From: Martelella lutilitoris | GTDB lineage: Bacteria > Pseudomonadota > Alphaproteobacteria > Rhizobiales > Rhizobiaceae | NCBI RefSeq assembly: GCF_005924265.1 | Contig: NZ_VCLB01000002.1 | Location: forward strand, 310,001-374,000 | Direction of reading: 5' to 3' | DNA length: 64,000 nt | Part shown: positions 8,487-17,646 of the stretch, in pieces | How positions within the stretch are numbered: position 1 is the first letter of the stretch | Layout of the letters: every line of letters starts with the position of its first letter | The notes under the pieces: generated by a model | Told to the model about the DNA's origin: nothing | Seen by the model: only the letters and a program-made list of their open reading frames with translations | Database searches by the model: none | Made by a program: the position numbers and the translations under genes

Positions 8487-9845
8487 ATGGCAAGACAGCC
8501 CAAGATTACCTTCATCGGCGCCGGTTCCACGGTTTTCATGAAAAACATCATCGGCGATGCCCTGCAGCGTCCCGCGCTGAAAAACGCGTCCATTGCCCTG
8601 ATGGACATCAACCGGGAGCGCCTGGCCGAAAGCGAGATCGTCGCCCGAAAGCTCGCAAGGACGCTCGGCTCAAAGGCTGAGATCACCACCCACACTGACC
8701 AGCGCGCGGCTCTCGATGGTGCGGATTTCGTCGTCGTTGCCTTTCAGATCGGCGGCTACGAGCCCTGCACCATTACAGATTTCGAAGTGCCGAAGAAATA
8801 TGGCCTGCGCCAGACCATTGCCGATACGCTCGGTATCGGCGGCATCATGCGGGGGCTTCGCACCGTGCCGCATCTCTGGTCGATCTGCGAGGACATGATG
8901 CAGGTCTGCCCCGAGGCCATCATGCTTCAGTACGTGAACCCGATGGCGATCAACACCTGGGCGATTGCCGAGAAATTTCCGAAGATCAGGCAGGTTGGGC
9001 TTTGCCATTCGGTGCAGGGCACGGCGGGAGAACTGGCGCGCGACCTCGACATCCCCGTCGAGGATATCCGTTACCGTTCGGCCGGGATCAACCACATGGC
9101 CTTTTTCCTGAAGTTCGAGCACCGGCAGAAGGACGGCAGCTACCGCGACCTCTATCCCGATCTGGTGCGCGGCTACCGCGACGGCCGCTTCCCCAAACCG
9201 TCTGCCTGGAACCCGCGCTGCCCCAACAAGGTGCGCTATGAGATGCTCACAAGGCTCGGCTATTTCGTCACCGAGAGCTCGGAACATTTTGCCGAATATA
9301 CGCCCTATTTCATCAAGGAGGGCCGCGAGGATCTGATCGAGAAGTTCGGCATTCCGCTGGACGAGTATCCGGTGCGCTGCGTCGAGCAGATTGCCATGTG
9401 GAAGGATCAGGCGGAGGAATACAGGAAGGCCGACGAGATCAAGGTCGAGCAGAGCAAGGAATATGCCTCGTCCATCATGAATTCCGTATGGACCGGCGAG
9501 CCTTCCGTGATCTACGGCAATGTTCGCAACAACGGGTGCATCACTTCGCTTCCGGCGAATTGCGCGGCGGAAGTGCCCTGCCTTGTCGATGCCTCGGGCA
9601 TTCAGCCGACCTATATCGGCGACCTTCCGCCGCAGCTGACCGCGCTGATCCGCACCAATGTCAATGTTCAGGAACTGACCGTCGCGGCCCTTGTCAACGA
9701 GAACCGCGAACATCTCTACCACGCCGCGATGATGGATCCGCACACGGCAGCCGAGCTCGATCTCGATCAGATATGGTCGCTCGTCGACGATCTGCTGATC
9801 GCCCATGACGACTGGATCCCCGAATGGGCGCGGACCGCGCGGTAG
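8487..9845 (+). CDS. melA: GH4-family NAD-dependent glycosidase (alpha-galactosidase MelA type)
   Basis: 452 residues. The Rossmann N-terminus starts KITFIGAGSTVF, followed by the GH4 landmarks YVNPMAINTWA, the metal/active-site CHSVQGT and GINHMAFFL. GH4 enzymes need NAD+ and a divalent metal and cleave by an oxidation-elimination route; this subgroup usually acts on alpha-galactosides (melibiose) or alpha-galacturonides. The ATG at 8487 is chosen because it begins immediately before the nucleotide-binding strand; the frame is open 40 codons further upstream but that part has no homology-like character. No transporter is adjacent, so substrate uptake must be encoded elsewhere. Confidence 0.85.
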   Translation: MARQPKITFIGAGSTVFMKNIIGDALQRPALKNASIALMDINRERLAESEIVARKLARTLGSKAEITTHTDQRAALDGADFVVVAFQIGGYEPCTITDFEVPKKYGLRQTIADTLGIGGIMRGLRTVPHLWSICEDMMQVCPEAIMLQYVNPMAINTWAIAEKFPKIRQVGLCHSVQGTAGELARDLDIPVEDIRYRSAGINHMAFFLKFEHRQKDGSYRDLYPDLVRGYRDGRFPKPSAWNPRCPNKVRYEMLTRLGYFVTESSEHFAEYTPYFIKEGREDLIEKFGIPLDEYPVRCVEQIAMWKDQAEEYRKADEIKVEQSKEYASSIMNSVWTGEPSVIYGNVRNNGCITSLPANCAAEVPCLVDASGIQPTYIGDLPPQLTALIRTNVNVQELTVAALVNENREHLYHAAMMDPHTAAELDLDQIWSLVDDLLIAHDDWIPEWARTAR

Positions 9846-9921
9846 GCGCGTCCGGCCTGAGCGGGCAGCGGCAGGGGGCTCGCACCCGGCGTCGTCACCG
9901 TCTGCACCCGATCCGAAGGTC

Positions 9922-11256
9922 TTATCCGAGATAGACCGTGCCCGCCGGATAACCGATCCGGCTCGGCTTGCGGGTAGCGAGGAGGAAACCCAGCGTCATC
10001 GGGCCGACGCGGCCGATGAACATGACCGCCATGATCACGGCTCTTCCCGCATTGTCGAAATCGCCTGTAATGCCGCGCGACATGCCGACCGTGCCGAATG
10101 CCGAAACCGTTTCGAAGGCGATCGCGAGAAAATCACCCTCGTGAAACAGGAGCAGCACGAAGGTCGCGCAGAGAACGAGCAGGACGCTGATCGTCGTCAG
10201 GGCAAGGACCTTCATCACCTGTTCCAGCCCGAGCTCGCGGTTGAAGACATGGATATTGGCGCGGCTGCGGAAGAAGGCGACGGTGGCCAGCAAAAGGACG
10301 ATGAAGGTCGTCACCTTGATACCGCCGCCGGTCGACGTACTGCCCGCGCCGACGAACATCAGGGTCATGAACATGAGCGCGGTGCCGTCGGAGAGATTGC
10401 CGATCTCCACGGTGTTGAAGCCGGCCGTGCGCGTCGTGGCGGCCTGGAACCAGCTCGCCCAGAGGCGATCGGGCCAGGAAAGCGCCCCGAGCGTTCCGGG
10501 GTTGGTCCATTCCATCAGGGCGAATGAGACGGTCGACCACAAAAGCAGCGCCGCCGTGCCGGCCAGCATCAGCTTGGTGTGCAGCGAGAAACGACGCCAG
10601 TTGCGCGTGCGCCAGATGTCGGAGGCGACGGTGAAGCCGAGCCCGCCCATGATGAAGAGCGCTGGAACGGTGAGGTTTATGACAGGGTTCCCGACCCAGC
10701 GGCTCAGGCTGTCGGGGAACAGGGCGAAGCCGGCATTGTTGAAGGCGGAGACCGCGTGAAAGACGGCTTGCCAGAGGCCCTCGCGCCAGCCCGCCTCAGG
10801 CACGAAAACCAGGGCGAGAAGCCCCGCGCCGATGAGTTCGCACAAAAGCACGACCTTGAGGATGATGCGCGTCAGCGCCAGAAGATCGGTCGCGGAGGTC
10901 TGGTTGAGGTCTTCTCTCAGGTAGAGACGATGGGTAAAGCCGACCGGCAGGCCGAACATGGACAGGATCAGGACGGCAAAGGTCATGAGGCCGAGCCCGC
11001 CGACCTGGATCAGCAGCATGATCACCGCCTGTCCGAAGACGGTGTATTGACTGCCGGTATCGGCGACGACCAGCCCTGTAACGGTCACCGCCGAAGTTGC
11101 CGTGAAGGCGGCATCGGACCAGGTGATCGGGCTGGTTGAGGCCAGCGGCAGCTTCAGCGCGAACGTGCCGAAGACGATGAAGCCGGCATAGATGAGGATC
11201 AGGAGGAACGGCGGGGCCAGACGAGGCTTTTGGCGTTTCGCGTAAATGCGGGCCAT
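9922..11256 (-). CDS. ktrB: KtrB/TrkH-family potassium transporter membrane subunit
   Basis: 444 residues, about ten hydrophobic segments organised as four pore repeats. Their filter-region glycines are visible in TVTGLVV, FNNAGFA, TRTAGFNT and FGTVGMS. This is the K+-translocating subunit of a Ktr-type (Na+-dependent K+) uptake system. It is shorter than TrkH, which favours KtrB. The gene lies 3 bp downstream of its regulatory partner ktrA, so the two form one minus-strand operon. Confidence 0.9.
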   Translation of the reverse strand: MARIYAKRQKPRLAPPFLLILIYAGFIVFGTFALKLPLASTSPITWSDAAFTATSAVTVTGLVVADTGSQYTVFGQAVIMLLIQVGGLGLMTFAVLILSMFGLPVGFTHRLYLREDLNQTSATDLLALTRIILKVVLLCELIGAGLLALVFVPEAGWREGLWQAVFHAVSAFNNAGFALFPDSLSRWVGNPVINLTVPALFIMGGLGFTVASDIWRTRNWRRFSLHTKLMLAGTAALLLWSTVSFALMEWTNPGTLGALSWPDRLWASWFQAATTRTAGFNTVEIGNLSDGTALMFMTLMFVGAGSTSTGGGIKVTTFIVLLLATVAFFRSRANIHVFNRELGLEQVMKVLALTTISVLLVLCATFVLLLFHEGDFLAIAFETVSAFGTVGMSRGITGDFDNAGRAVIMAVMFIGRVGPMTLGFLLATRKPSRIGYPAGTVYLG

Positions 11257-11259
11257 GTG

Positions 11260-11928
11260 TCAGTTCCCGTCACGCAGGTCGTCTCCGAAATGGCGCAGGT
11301 CTGCGCGCTTGCCGAGGAGCAACAGCTTGTCTTCCTCCTTGAGCATCAGGTCGCCGTCCTCGCAAGACAGGAACTCATTGCCGCGCATCGCGCCCAGGGC
11401 CCTGACATTGTACTTCTCGAAAATGGCGGCCCGTCCGACCATCTTGCCGTCGAGTTCGGCCGGCACCTTAAAATCGACCACATGATAGCCGTTGCCGAGG
11501 CTGACATAGTCGCGCACGAGCGGGTTGTGCAGCATCTGGGCGATGTGCTGGCCGATTTCCTGCTCGGGCAAAATCACGCGATCGGCGCCGAGCTTTGTCA
11601 GGATGCGGTGGTGCGTCCGGTTGAGGGCCTTGACCCAGATCGTCTCGACGCCGAGCATCTTGACGTTCATGGTGCACAGTACATTGGCTTCCAGATCTTC
11701 CCCGATCGCGACGACGGCGACGTCGTAGTCGCCGACGCCCGCCTCCTTGAGCGCGGCTTCGTCCTTTCCGTCCGCGATGACGGCCTCCGTCAGCGTTTCC
11801 GACAGCCGCGTGACATATTGTCCGTCGATATCGATGCCGAGCACCGGATTGCCGAACCGGGCCAGTTCGCTGGCAACCGTGCTGCCAAATGTTCCAAGGC
11901 CGATGACGGCGAAGCTGCGGGTTTTCAT
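11260..11928 (-). CDS. ktrA: KtrA/TrkA-family potassium uptake regulatory subunit
   Basis: 222 residues: an RCK-N Rossmann domain with GLGTFGS nucleotide loop at the start (FAVIGLGTFGSTVA), the acidic residue ending beta-2 (VLGIDID), and a C-terminal RCK-C ligand domain (about 135-215). KtrA rings gate KtrB in response to ATP/ADP or NAD(H). The start at 11928 was chosen over an upstream in-frame ATG because it directly precedes the Rossmann strand and has GAAAGG about 8 bases upstream. It is the first gene of the ktrAB pair. Confidence 0.9.
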   Translation of the reverse strand: MKTRSFAVIGLGTFGSTVASELARFGNPVLGIDIDGQYVTRLSETLTEAVIADGKDEAALKEAGVGDYDVAVVAIGEDLEANVLCTMNVKMLGVETIWVKALNRTHHRILTKLGADRVILPEQEIGQHIAQMLHNPLVRDYVSLGNGYHVVDFKVPAELDGKMVGRAAIFEKYNVRALGAMRGNEFLSCEDGDLMLKEEDKLLLLGKRADLRHFGDDLRDGN

Positions 11929-12071
11929 GGTTCCGGCCTTTCGGCTGTTGCAGGTGACGGCAGAAAGCGTCATCTACACGAAGAACGCAAGTTTTTACAT
12001 CCCGTTGCTTCTGTTCTGTCCCATGCGGGCATGCCAACCCGATCGCGGGGCGGCCATCGGCATCATGCGGC

Positions 12072-12102
12072 GCCGGAACCGGCTGTCTTGACCGGTTCCG
12101 GC
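12072..12102 (-). terminator. Strong hairpin at the 3' end of the gentisate operon
   Basis: Perfect 11-bp stem, GCCGGAACCGG (12072-12082) with CCGGTTCCGGC (12092-12102), and a 9-base loop. It begins 7 bp past the last stop of the minus-strand operon. There is no U run on that strand, so it is a stabiliser or factor-dependent terminator rather than a textbook intrinsic terminator. Confidence 0.5.
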
Positions 12103-12108
12103 TTGCTT

Positions 12109-13320
12109 TCAGGCGGATACCGCGCCTTCGAGACCGGTGGAGCCGTAGAGCCAGGAAACGATGTCATACCAGTCATTTGGTGACTTGGAGCGCATGACAG
12201 CGTTGCGAAGCGCGGCATGCGCGCCGCCGGGATGGTAGACGTGCTGGCCGATTTCGCGCGACTGCAACTGCACGCGCGCGGTGCGCAAAGCGCGCAGTTG
12301 CTGGTAGCGGGCAAGGGCCTCGTCAAGCGGGCCGCTTTCCTCGCCGAGCACATGGGAAATCGCCACGGCATCTTCCATGGCCATGCACGCGCCCTGGGCA
12401 AAATATTGCATCATCGGATGGGCGGCATCGCCCAGCAGGACGACGCGGCCGTCGATCCAGTTTTCAACCGGGTCGCGGTCGCACAGCACCCAGCGCTTCC
12501 AATCCTGACCGCGCTCGATGATCTGGCGGGCGACCGGCGCCACATGTTCGAAGCCCTTGCGAACCTCTTCGTGGGAGACCGGCACGCCGGCTTCCGGCGA
12601 GGGCGCGTGATTGTGATAGGTCACGACGAGATTGAAGAGCTTCCAACCCCTGAGCGGATAGTGGACGATATGACATTTCGGCCCGGCCCAGAGGGTCGCG
12701 GCGTTCCAGCGCAGGTCTTCCGGCATGTCTTCCGTCGGGATGACCGAGCGATAGGTGGTGTGGCCGGAAACGCGCGGCGCGCCGTCGCCGACAACCTTCT
12801 TGCGGACATTGGACCACAACCCGTCTGCGCCGATCAGAAGAGACCCTTTCAGCCGTTCGCCGTCCTTCAGGATCGCGGTCACGCCGCTTCCGTCCTGGTC
12901 GTAGTCGACCACTTCGGCATTGGTGCGCAGGCTGACGAGCGGATGCTCCTCGCAAGCTTTCAGGAACACGCCGTGAAGGTCGCCGCGATGGATCACGGCA
13001 TAGGGGTTCTTGAAGCGGGCGCGGAAGGCATCGTCCAGCGGAATGCGGGTGATTTCCTCGCCGTCGATCGCGTCCATCAGGCGCAGATTGTCGATATAGA
13101 CGGCAATCGCCCGCGCAGCGTCTCCGACGCCCAGATAGTCGAAGGCATGAAAGGCGTTGGGCCCGAGCTGAATGCCGGCGCCGATCTCGCCGAGCTTCGG
13201 CGCGCGCTCCAGAACGAGCGACTTCAGCCCCTTGTTCGCCAGACCGATGGCGGCGGCAAGACCGCCGATGCCGCCGCCTGCAATCAGGATGGGACCGGCT
13301 TCATTTGCGACATTTGACAT
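12109..13320 (-). CDS. FAD-dependent aromatic monooxygenase, probably 3-hydroxybenzoate 6-hydroxylase
   Basis: 403 residues of the class A flavoprotein hydroxylase family. The N-terminal FAD loop is AGGGIGGLAAA (about 14-24), the middle DG motif is GADGLWSNVRKKV, and the GD motif is VVLLGDAAHPMMQYFAQGACMAMEDA (about 290-315). It would use NAD(P)H and O2 to hydroxylate a salicylate-like or 3-hydroxybenzoate ring. The neighbours encode the gentisate ring-cleavage route, so 3-hydroxybenzoate 6-hydroxylation to gentisate is the best assignment; salicylate 5- or 1-hydroxylation is the alternative. It is last in the operon, 160 bp after dctM, with its own good ribosome site (AGAGGAG). Confidence 0.82.
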   Translation of the reverse strand: MSNVANEAGPILIAGGGIGGLAAAIGLANKGLKSLVLERAPKLGEIGAGIQLGPNAFHAFDYLGVGDAARAIAVYIDNLRLMDAIDGEEITRIPLDDAFRARFKNPYAVIHRGDLHGVFLKACEEHPLVSLRTNAEVVDYDQDGSGVTAILKDGERLKGSLLIGADGLWSNVRKKVVGDGAPRVSGHTTYRSVIPTEDMPEDLRWNAATLWAGPKCHIVHYPLRGWKLFNLVVTYHNHAPSPEAGVPVSHEEVRKGFEHVAPVARQIIERGQDWKRWVLCDRDPVENWIDGRVVLLGDAAHPMMQYFAQGACMAMEDAVAISHVLGEESGPLDEALARYQQLRALRTARVQLQSREIGQHVYHPGGAHAALRNAVMRSKSPNDWYDIVSWLYGSTGLEGAVSA

Positions 13321-13480
13321 GACAAATCTCCTCTGTTTGCCCGCAAGTCAGACCTGGGGCATTGAACTCGGTTTCAGTTATCGGCTGCCGGCACCGGCGC
13401 CCCTTGCGGGGTCGTTTCCGCGAACCGGCGTTCTTCACGCGTTCGGCGCGCCCTCATCGGGGCGCCGGTGAACCCGTCCG

Positions 13481-14743
13481 TCAGAACGGGTGCACCATCC
13501 AGGGTATGAAGACCACTGCGAGGATGACGGCGAGCGTCGCCGCCACATAGGGCAGAACCAGTTTCGACAGTCGCATGACCGAGACTTTCGACAGTGCCGC
13601 CGCGATATAGAGCCCGGTGCCGACCGGAGGCGTGAGCAGGCCGAGAACCAGCGTCATGGCAAGGAGCAGCCCGAACTGGATCGGGTCGATGCCATACTGG
13701 CTGATGGCCACCGGCAGAAGGATCGGCGTCAGGATGATCAGTGCCGCAATGCCGTCGAGGAACATCCCGACGATGAACAGGAAGACCACGATCAGCAGGA
13801 GAAAGATCGTCGGATCATCCGTCAGCGAGACGATGAAGGCCGCGACATGCTGCGGCACCTGATTGAAGGTAAGGACCCAGCCGAAGATTTTCGCGGCAAC
13901 GATCAGGAACAGCACGATCGCCGAGTTGGCGACGGTCCGGTCGATAATCGGGACGATGCGCCGGAATGTCTGCCCCTTGAATTCGAGAACGGCGAAGGCG
14001 AGCGCGACAACGATCGCCGCGGCGGCCGATTCCGTCGGCGTGAAGACGCCGAAGGAAATACCACCGACGATGACGAGCGGGATCAGCATCGCGGCGAGGC
14101 CGGGGATCGTTGCGGCGATCTTCTGCGAGAAGTTCAGGCGCTCGGTGCCGCCCTGCTGCTTGTGGTTGCGCGTCGCCTGCCAGAAGGCCAGCACCAGGAT
14201 CAGGACGAAGAGCGCAATACCGGGGACGATGCCGCCCATGAACATCTCGGCAATCGAAACCTGGGCTATCACGCCGTAGATGATCAGCAGCATGGAGGGC
14301 GGAATAATCGGACCGAGAAGGCCGGCCGAGGCCGTCAGGCTGGCGGCATAGCCACGGTCATAGCCGTCGCGCTCCATTTCCGGAACGACCACACGGCTCA
14401 TCACCGCCATCTGGGCCGTTGCCGAGCCCATGATCGCCGCAAGCGCCAGGTTGGAGATCAGGTTGACGATGACGAGATTGTGCGGCAGGCGCGCAATCCA
14501 CACTCGGACGGATGTGATGATGCGCCGCGTCAGGCCGCTTTCATTCATGATCTCGCCGAGCAGGATGAACAGCGGAATGGCCAGAAGGTCGAAATTTTCC
14601 ACGGATCCGAAGGAGATCTGCGGAATGGCGGCGATCAGCTGGTCGCGGCCCGACAGGAACACGAAGACGAGGGTGGCGCCGATCAGCACGAAGGCGACCG
14701 GCATTCCGGTCAGAAGCAGAACGAGAAAGGAAAGTCCGGTCAT
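13481..14743 (-). CDS. dctM: TRAP transporter large permease subunit (DctM)
   Basis: 420 residues, about twelve membrane segments of the DctM/SiaM ion-coupled permease family, with the family's conserved patches (GTEQEM is in its partner; here AIPLFILLGEIMNESGL and LLTPPVGTGLYIAAALS). It powers solute import with Na+ or H+. The start at 14743 overlaps the dctQ stop by four bases (ATGA), and the extra upstream open frame is out of family. Given the operon, the cargo is likely 3-hydroxybenzoate, gentisate or a related aromatic acid. Confidence 0.9.
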   Translation of the reverse strand: MTGLSFLVLLLTGMPVAFVLIGATLVFVFLSGRDQLIAAIPQISFGSVENFDLLAIPLFILLGEIMNESGLTRRIITSVRVWIARLPHNLVIVNLISNLALAAIMGSATAQMAVMSRVVVPEMERDGYDRGYAASLTASAGLLGPIIPPSMLLIIYGVIAQVSIAEMFMGGIVPGIALFVLILVLAFWQATRNHKQQGGTERLNFSQKIAATIPGLAAMLIPLVIVGGISFGVFTPTESAAAAIVVALAFAVLEFKGQTFRRIVPIIDRTVANSAIVLFLIVAAKIFGWVLTFNQVPQHVAAFIVSLTDDPTIFLLLIVVFLFIVGMFLDGIAALIILTPILLPVAISQYGIDPIQFGLLLAMTLVLGLLTPPVGTGLYIAAALSKVSVMRLSKLVLPYVAATLAVILAVVFIPWMVHPF

Positions 14744-15234
14744 GCTGCTTTCCCCCTGATTTCGCCCGCGGCGCGCGCCACATGGGCCAGCGAATGGACG
14801 AGCGCGCAGGCACAGAAGATCGGGAAGATGGTGAAGAACGGGGCCTTGGCCCAGCCCGTGGTGATCACCTGTTCGAATTCGACCACGGGCGAACGAACCC
14901 ATGTGATGCCGGCCTTCAGCAGGATGGAGAGCATGACCGTGATCAGCAGCCAGACCATAAGGTCGATGATCCTGCGCCAGGTGACGGAGAAATTGTCGAT
15001 CAGCAGCGTCACGCCGATCTGGGCACGGGTGTGAATGGAGATCGACGTGGCGATGAAGGCGAGCCAGACCAGCATGATCGCTGCCAGTTCCTCGGCGAAG
15101 ATGATCGGGCGGCCGACAAGGTATCGCATGCCGACATTGGCAACGATCAGCCCGACAAATCCGACCACGAGAAACCTGCTGGCCCAGCGTTCAAGCTGGA
15201 CCAGCCCGGCAGATATCTTGCCCAAAGGGTTCAC
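14740..15234 (-). CDS. dctQ: TRAP transporter small permease subunit (DctQ)
   Basis: 164 residues with four predicted membrane helices and the DctQ pattern (region around FAEELAAIMLVWLAFIATSI). It forms the membrane complex with DctM. The start codon is GTG at 15234 and overlaps the dctP stop by four bases; its own stop overlaps the dctM start by four. The Q subunit is essential in TRAP systems that are not Q-M fusions. Confidence 0.9.
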   Translation of the reverse strand: MNPLGKISAGLVQLERWASRFLVVGFVGLIVANVGMRYLVGRPIIFAEELAAIMLVWLAFIATSISIHTRAQIGVTLLIDNFSVTWRRIIDLMVWLLITVMLSILLKAGITWVRSPVVEFEQVITTGWAKAPFFTIFPIFCACALVHSLAHVARAAGEIRGKAA

Positions 15235-16217
15235 TGCGCCTGCTCCGCGACCTGGGCCTGGAACGCGCCGATCAGCGGATAGGCGGCGAAACTCGCGTCC
15301 ACGGCTTCATTGGCGGTGGCGAAGGCTTCCTTTCCGTCCATCAGCCGTGTGACGTCCATTTCGCCTTCAAGCGTCGCCAGGTTGCTGGCCTCAGCTTCGA
15401 TCTGCTGTTGCGAACCCCAGGCGAGGGCCTCGTCAACGACCGCCTGAAAGGCGTCCTGCTCCTCGTCCGTCAGGGTGGCCCAGGTCATGTCCGAGACCAC
15501 CATCACGGCCGGAAAGGGCATGTGGCTGGTGAGCGTCAGGTTGTTGGCAACCTCCTGGAACTTCAATCCGACCAGCGCATCGAGATCGATATCAACGCCG
15601 TCGAGAAGGCCGGTCTGCAGCGCCTGGTAGACCTCGGTGAGGTTGACCGGCGTGGGAACCGCGCCCACGGCCTGCCACCAGACCTTCATGGCGGGGAAGG
15701 GGACGATCCGGATTTTCTTGTTCTGAAGTGCTGCGATATCTGTGGCCGGCTCGTCGCGCATCAGGATATGGCGCATGCCGGCGAATGTGTAGCCCATGCC
15801 GTGAAGGCCGGCGCGATTGAGCTCGTCGAGCATCTGTCCGGCAGCAGGCGTGTCGGCAGCGTCGATCGCGGCGGACACATCAGGGAAAAGGTAGGGCGTG
15901 AACCAACCCTGGAGCGAAGGTGCGCGCAACGAGGTAATCGCTGCCGTCATCAGCCCGGCGTCAAGCAGCCCGGCCGACATCTGCTGGAACATTTCCTGTT
16001 CCGTGCCGAGCTGGCCGGCGGGAAAGATTGCCAGCGTCAGCTCGCCTTCGGTTGCCTCGGGCAGCTTTTCGGCCATGCGCTCGGCAACCTTGGTCCAGAC
16101 ATGGCTCGGCGGGGTGATGAGACCCATGCGCAGTTCGCGCGCCTCGGCGGCGAAGGGCAGGGCGAGGATGGTTGCGGATGCAAGCAGGGCCTTCAGGCCG
16201 AATTTCTGAAACGACAT
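15231..16217 (-). CDS. dctP: TRAP transporter solute-binding protein (DctP)
   Basis: 328 residues with a Sec signal peptide (MSFQKFGLKALLASATILAL, cleavage after AEA) and the DctP fold signatures: HVWTKVAERMAEKLPEATEGEL near the N-terminus, PAGQLGTEQEMFQQM, and IRIVPFPAMKVWWQAVGA, which carries the usual ligand-carboxylate Arg. The start at 16217 is preceded by AGGAGG at ideal spacing; the frame is open upstream but without signal character. Within this operon it probably captures an aromatic acid such as 3-hydroxybenzoate, which is an inference from context. Confidence 0.9.
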   Translation of the reverse strand: MSFQKFGLKALLASATILALPFAAEARELRMGLITPPSHVWTKVAERMAEKLPEATEGELTLAIFPAGQLGTEQEMFQQMSAGLLDAGLMTAAITSLRAPSLQGWFTPYLFPDVSAAIDAADTPAAGQMLDELNRAGLHGMGYTFAGMRHILMRDEPATDIAALQNKKIRIVPFPAMKVWWQAVGAVPTPVNLTEVYQALQTGLLDGVDIDLDALVGLKFQEVANNLTLTSHMPFPAVMVVSDMTWATLTDEEQDAFQAVVDEALAWGSQQQIEAEASNLATLEGEMDVTRLMDGKEAFATANEAVDASFAAYPLIGAFQAQVAEQAQ

Positions 16218-16284
16218 GTTTTCTCCTCCTGGTGTAATAGGCAGTGTCTGACCGCCCTCCTCGGTGCGGCCCGATCGATGGTGG

Positions 16285-16932
16285 TTACTCCGCGTCGGGT
16301 TGATTGCGCGGATGGGCGTTGGCGAAGGCGGGAAGCGCGTTGGCTGTCTCGGCGATCGCGACAAGCCGCGGCATGGCGGAAAGGTCGACGCCGAACCGAT
16401 GTGCGGAGAAAACCTGCGGGATGAGGCAGATATCTGCCAGCCCCGGCGTTTCTCCAAAGCAAAATGCGGATGCCGGCTCCTTTTCCAGAAGCGCCTCGCA
16501 GGCGGCGAGACCGTCGGAAATCCAGCGGCCGCACCAGCGGTCGAGCGCTGCCTGGTCGGCCCCGAATGCGGTCTTCAGATAGTCGAGAACGCGCAGGTTC
16601 TGCAGCGGGTGAATATCGCAGGCGATCGCCTGGGCGAAGGCGCGGACCTTCGCCCTTGTGTCCTTGTCATCCGGCAGCAAACGCGCCTTTTCGGGAAAGG
16701 TCTCGTCCAGCCATTCGATGATGGCGAGTGACTGGGTCAGGGTGAGATCGCCGTCCTCGAGCGCCGGGACCAGCGCCTGCGGGTTCTTCGCGCGATAGTC
16801 AGGCTGCTTCTGCTGCCCGCCATCTTTTCGCAGATGCACCGAAACGAAGTCGTAGTCGACGTCCTTCAGATTGAAGGCGATGCGACAGCGATAGGCCGAG
16901 GACGAGCGGAAATAGCCGTAAAAGCGGATCAT
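16285..16932 (-). CDS. Zeta-class GST-like maleylpyruvate/maleylacetoacetate isomerase
   Basis: 215 residues: thioredoxin-fold N-terminus with the zeta-class active-site stretch SSSAYRCRIAFNLK (about 9-22), the cis-Pro/ES-type loop NPQALVPALEDGDLTLTQSLAIIEWLDE (about 50-78), and an all-helical C-terminal domain. It performs glutathione-dependent cis-trans isomerisation of maleylpyruvate to fumarylpyruvate after gentisate cleavage. It overlaps the fumarylpyruvate hydrolase gene by four bases and precedes dctP by 67 bp. This is the likely catalytic isomerase of the operon, since the second candidate upstream looks inactive. Confidence 0.85.
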   Translation of the reverse strand: MIRFYGYFRSSSAYRCRIAFNLKDVDYDFVSVHLRKDGGQQKQPDYRAKNPQALVPALEDGDLTLTQSLAIIEWLDETFPEKARLLPDDKDTRAKVRAFAQAIACDIHPLQNLRVLDYLKTAFGADQAALDRWCGRWISDGLAACEALLEKEPASAFCFGETPGLADICLIPQVFSAHRFGVDLSAMPRLVAIAETANALPAFANAHPRNQPDAE

Positions 16933-17630
16933 TCCGCCGCTCCGATCGAAAGCTTCACAGGCTGAAGCCCCTCAATGCCGCCGGTGATGACATCGCCTGA
17001 AACGACGGGGCCGACGCCTGCCGGCGTGCCGGTCATGATCACGTCGCCGGGGGCGAGATGATAGAATTTCGACAGGTCGCTGACGATTTCGTCGACCTTC
17101 CAGATCAGGTCAGACAGATGCGCGTCCTGTTTGACCTCGCCGTTGACTTCAAGGTGGATGCGCTGCGGGCCGAGCGCGCCGAAGGCCTTCGCCTTGGTGA
17201 TGCCGGCGATGACGGCCGACTGCTCGACGTCCTTGCCGAGATCCCAGGGGCGCTGTTTGGCGCGGGCGGCGAGCTGGAGGTCGCGCCGGGTCATGTCGAG
17301 GCCGCAGGCATAGCCGTAGATCGCTGCCTGTGCTGCCGTCCTGTCCGCGCGAAAGACCGGGCTGCCGATGACGATGACGAGTTCCATCTCATAGTGAAAA
17401 TTCTCCGTGCCGGGCGGATAGGCGATCGTCGTGTCGCTTGGCTGGGCCATCAACGCCGACTTGGTGAAGTAGAACGGGGCCTCGCGGTCCACTTCGACGC
17501 CCATCTCGGCTGCATGGGCCGCGTAGTTCCGACCGACGCAGAAAATCCGATGGACCGGATATCCGGCGGATTCGCCTTCAACCGGAATGGTTGGCCATGC
17601 GGGGGAGGGGAAAAGAGCCTCTTTGGTCAT
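16929..17630 (-). CDS. Fumarylacetoacetate-hydrolase-family enzyme, probably fumarylpyruvate hydrolase
   Basis: 233 residues of the FAH fold: FCVGRNYAAHAAEMG near the start, metal ligands E-M-E in FHYEMELVIVIG and Asp in CGLDMTRRDLQ, and the terminal TGTPAGVGPV-x-GDVI motif. It cleaves fumarylpyruvate to fumarate and pyruvate, the last step of the gentisate pathway. The start at 17630 (TTGGTCAT on the plus strand) has AAGGA eight bases upstream; earlier in-frame sequence is Arg-rich out-of-frame-like. It is 16 bp downstream of the DinB-like gene. Confidence 0.88.
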   Translation of the reverse strand: MTKEALFPSPAWPTIPVEGESAGYPVHRIFCVGRNYAAHAAEMGVEVDREAPFYFTKSALMAQPSDTTIAYPPGTENFHYEMELVIVIGSPVFRADRTAAQAAIYGYACGLDMTRRDLQLAARAKQRPWDLGKDVEQSAVIAGITKAKAFGALGPQRIHLEVNGEVKQDAHLSDLIWKVDEIVSDLSKFYHLAPGDVIMTGTPAGVGPVVSGDVITGGIEGLQPVKLSIGAAE

Positions 17631-17646
17631 CGGTAAAGTCCTTTCA

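Noticed and set aside
13321-13480. Terminator separating dctM from the monooxygenase
   Set aside because: A GC-rich imperfect hairpin (around 13445-13470) is present but has a bulge and no U tract; the strand, the pathway logic and the terminal hairpin at 12072 favour one operon.
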